Positions 62,706 through 64,000 of a DNA stretch of 64,000 nt are shown here, piece after piece. A model generated the notes under the pieces. That model was not told the origin of the DNA. It saw only the letters and a list, made by a program, of their open reading frames with translations, and made no database searches. The translations under genes and the position numbers were made by a program. The stretch comes from UBA7378 sp049611805. Its GTDB lineage: Bacteria > Pseudomonadota > Alphaproteobacteria > RS24. How positions within the stretch are numbered: the stretch's first letter is position 1; each line of letters begins with the position of its first letter. The stretch is from positions 1 to 64,000 of the forward strand of contig JBMZAX010000008.1 of the NCBI GenBank assembly GCA_049611805.1, given 5' to 3'.

Positions 62706-63170
62706 TTAGCGTCCCTGATAGGGGGCGACGCCGGGGTCGGGCACATAAAGGCCGTCCGGCACCGCGCCCGACTGCCAGAACACATCTATCGGAATGCCGC
62801 CGCGCGGATACCAATAGCCGCCAATGCGCAGCCAGTGCGGGGCCAATGTATCGACCAGACGCTTGGCAATCGCAATCGTGCAGTCTTCGTGAAACGCACC
62901 GTGATTGCGGAAACTGCCCATATAGAGCTTGAAGCTTTTGCTTTCGACCAGATGGGCGTCCGGCACATAATCGATCACCAGCCGCGCAAAATCGGGCTGG
63001 CCCGTGACCGGACAGATGGAGGTGAATTCCGGCACGGTGAAGCGCGCGACATAGCGCGTGTCGGGGTGCGGGTTGGGCACGCGCTCCAGCACCGCCTCAT
63101 CCGGAGAGGCGGGCAGGTCGGTTTGCTGCCCAAGCATATTTGCGCCGGTTGTGTCGCTGGGCTCGGTCAT
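62706..63170 (-). CDS. queF: 7-cyano-7-deazaguanine reductase
   Basis: Reduces preQ0 to preQ1 with NADPH in queuosine synthesis. 154 aa, short unimodular type. The catalytic Cys and Asp lie in TSICPVTGQPDFA, substrate Glu in LVESKSFKLYMGSFRNHGAFHED, and a C-terminal WYPRGGIPIDVFWQ closes it. The first 25 residues form a low-complexity lead-in. It overlaps queD by 4 bases. Confidence 0.95.
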   Translation of the reverse strand: MTEPSDTTGANMLGQQTDLPASPDEAVLERVPNPHPDTRYVARFTVPEFTSICPVTGQPDFARLVIDYVPDAHLVESKSFKLYMGSFRNHGAFHEDCTIAIAKRLVDTLAPHWLRIGGYWYPRGGIPIDVFWQSGAVPDGLYVPDPGVAPYQGR

Positions 63171-63529
63171 GAGCCGTCTCCCTCATAGAGGCATGACTGG
63201 CCGAGGCTGTCGCGGAACACTTCAATGGCGCTGATATGGGGCAGTTCGCCCTGCAATTCAGACCACATCCACAGACATAAATTTTCCAGCGTCGGTGTAC
63301 CAAGCCCGTCAATATCGTTCAGCATATTATGGTCGAGGCGTTTGCGGAGATTTTCCAGCACATCGCCAAAAGTTTCGAAATCCATAATCTGGCCGTTTGC
63401 GTCGGGCGCACCCGACAGCGTTATGCGCGCCCGGAACGAATGCCCGTGCACGCGCGCGTTTGGGTGGCCCGGCCCGTATTGCGCGAGGCTGTGTGCGGCA
63501 TCAAACAGAATTTCGCGTGTTAATTTCAT
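63167..63529 (-). CDS. queD: QueD-like 6-carboxytetrahydropterin synthase
   Basis: Makes 6-carboxytetrahydropterin from dihydroneopterin triphosphate. 120 aa T-fold. Zinc-binding His13, His28 and His30 appear in FDAAHS and VHGHSF, with LDHNMLND later. At the position of the catalytic Cys of E. coli QueD (HKCGRLHGHSF) this protein has Asn24 (HPNARVHGHSF), and the C-terminal catalytic Glu region reads VFRDSLG. It may be a variant subfamily. Operon queE-queD-queF. Confidence 0.9.
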   Translation of the reverse strand: MKLTREILFDAAHSLAQYGPGHPNARVHGHSFRARITLSGAPDANGQIMDFETFGDVLENLRKRLDHNMLNDIDGLGTPTLENLCLWMWSELQGELPHISAIEVFRDSLGQSCLYEGDGS

Positions 63530-63573
63530 GACGCGCTTATGCCCGATTAGCCTCGGCGGGTCAATCTAGCCCT

Positions 63574-64000
63574 TTAATCCAGACCAATGATTTTATGGGT
63601 TTGCAGGCTCAACCGCCATTGCGGGTTCTGCAAACAATAGGCAATCGCGGCCTGAATGTTGTGCCAGCGCGTTTCTTCGTCATCGACATCCATCGGTTGC
63701 AGGAAAAAATGCTCGAAATCGAGATGTTCAAACTGTTCGGGCGACAGGGTTTCCTGCGGATAAACGAATTTCAGCTCATTGCCGGCCTGTTGCACAAGCG
63801 TGCTTTCGGGCTTCGGGCTGACACAAATCCAGTCAATCGGGGTTGGCACGGGCAGGGTCCCATTGGTTTCAATGGCTGTTTCAAAGCCTTGTACCGCAAC
63901 CGCCTCAAGCAGGGCGGCATCCAGTTGCAGGCACGGTTCGCCGCCGGTGAACACCGCCAGCGCATCGGCGCCCGGTTCGGTTTGGGGCCATTGCGCGGCA
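63574..64000 (-). CDS. queE: 7-carboxy-7-deazaguanine synthase QueE, N-terminus outside window
   Basis: Radical-SAM enzyme that makes CDG. Only the C-terminal 141 residues are in the window; the CxxxCxxC cluster motif lies beyond 64000. Visible: ALAVFTGGEPCLQLDAALLEAV, the TGGEP SAM-binding motif, ETNGTLPVP, VSPKP and the end LSLQTHKIIGLD. The frame is open to the window edge. Followed by queD after 44 bases. Confidence 0.95.
   Translation of the reverse strand, partial: AAQWPQTEPGADALAVFTGGEPCLQLDAALLEAVAVQGFETAIETNGTLPVPTPIDWICVSPKPESTLVQQAGNELKFVYPQETLSPEQFEHLDFEHFFLQPMDVDDEETRWHNIQAAIAYCLQNPQWRLSLQTHKIIGLD

Noticed and set aside
1..64000. Insertion sequences, prophage genes or CRISPR arrays
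   Set aside because: No transposase, integrase, phage structural gene, regularly spaced repeat or cas gene was seen. The only clear tandem repeat is within rpsB.

Overview
The window is a stretch of alphaproteobacterial core chromosome. The evidence is gene order: clpX-lon-hupB-tRNA-Val-tRNA-Asp-nuoA..N, then birA-rnj-DUF1467-proS-lolC-lolD-dnaE, then rpsB-tsf-pyrH-frr-uppS-cdsA-dxr-rseP-bamA-skp-lpx, then gltA/gltX-comEC-lexA-trp, then tpiA-secG-pyrG-kdsA. SOS boxes of the GAAC-N7-GAAC (GTTC-N7-GTTC) type and a short ProRS point the same way. I cannot name the order or genus from sequence alone. No rRNA, IS element, prophage or CRISPR array was seen.

Layout: 1-3.9 kb, proteostasis (clpX 3' end, lon) and the nucleoid protein HU. 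3.9-4.3 kb, two tRNA genes with recognisable promoters and terminators. 4.4-5.8 kb, a probably acquired amidase. 6.1-20.2 kb, all 14 complex I genes, tightly packed. 20.2-26.4 kb, birA, RNase J, DUF1467, proS and the LolCD lipoprotein exporter, with a candidate small RNA on the opposite strand before proS. 26.4-30.1 kb, an SOS-box promoter, a 33-codon membrane peptide and dnaE. 30.2-44.4 kb, translation (rpsB, tsf, frr), UMP kinase and a long envelope run (undecaprenyl-PP, CDP-diacylglycerol, DXP reductoisomerase, RseP, BamA, Skp, lipid A genes). 44.4-49.4 kb, gltA and gltX on the minus strand, a deleted comEC, and lexA. 49.5-55.4 kb, ppiD-trpE-trpG-trpD-trpC on the minus strand. 55.6-60.9 kb, tpiA, secG, pyrG, kdsA and an anion/Na+ symporter. 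60.9-62.5 kb, a three-gene minus-strand cassette of uncharacterised families (two DUF2589-like proteins and a possible Stv-like protein). 62.7-64 kb, queE-queD-queF for queuosine.

Most genes are housekeeping. What stands out is where the conserved backbone is broken or supplemented: (i) an SOS-box-driven small membrane peptide before dnaE, resembling SidA of Caulobacter in size and logic; (ii) a candidate minus-strand small RNA of about 130 nt with its own promoter and intrinsic terminator; (iii) the DUF2589 pair plus partner, the best candidate for an undescribed system; (iv) losses at conserved sites: comEC reduced to fused fragments, no moaC-moeA between trpC and lexA, no fabZ between lpxD and lpxA; (v) an amidase whose arginine codons (13 of 20 AGA/AGG) contrast with the CGC-rich neighbours. 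All assignments rest on reading motifs by eye; no database search was run.
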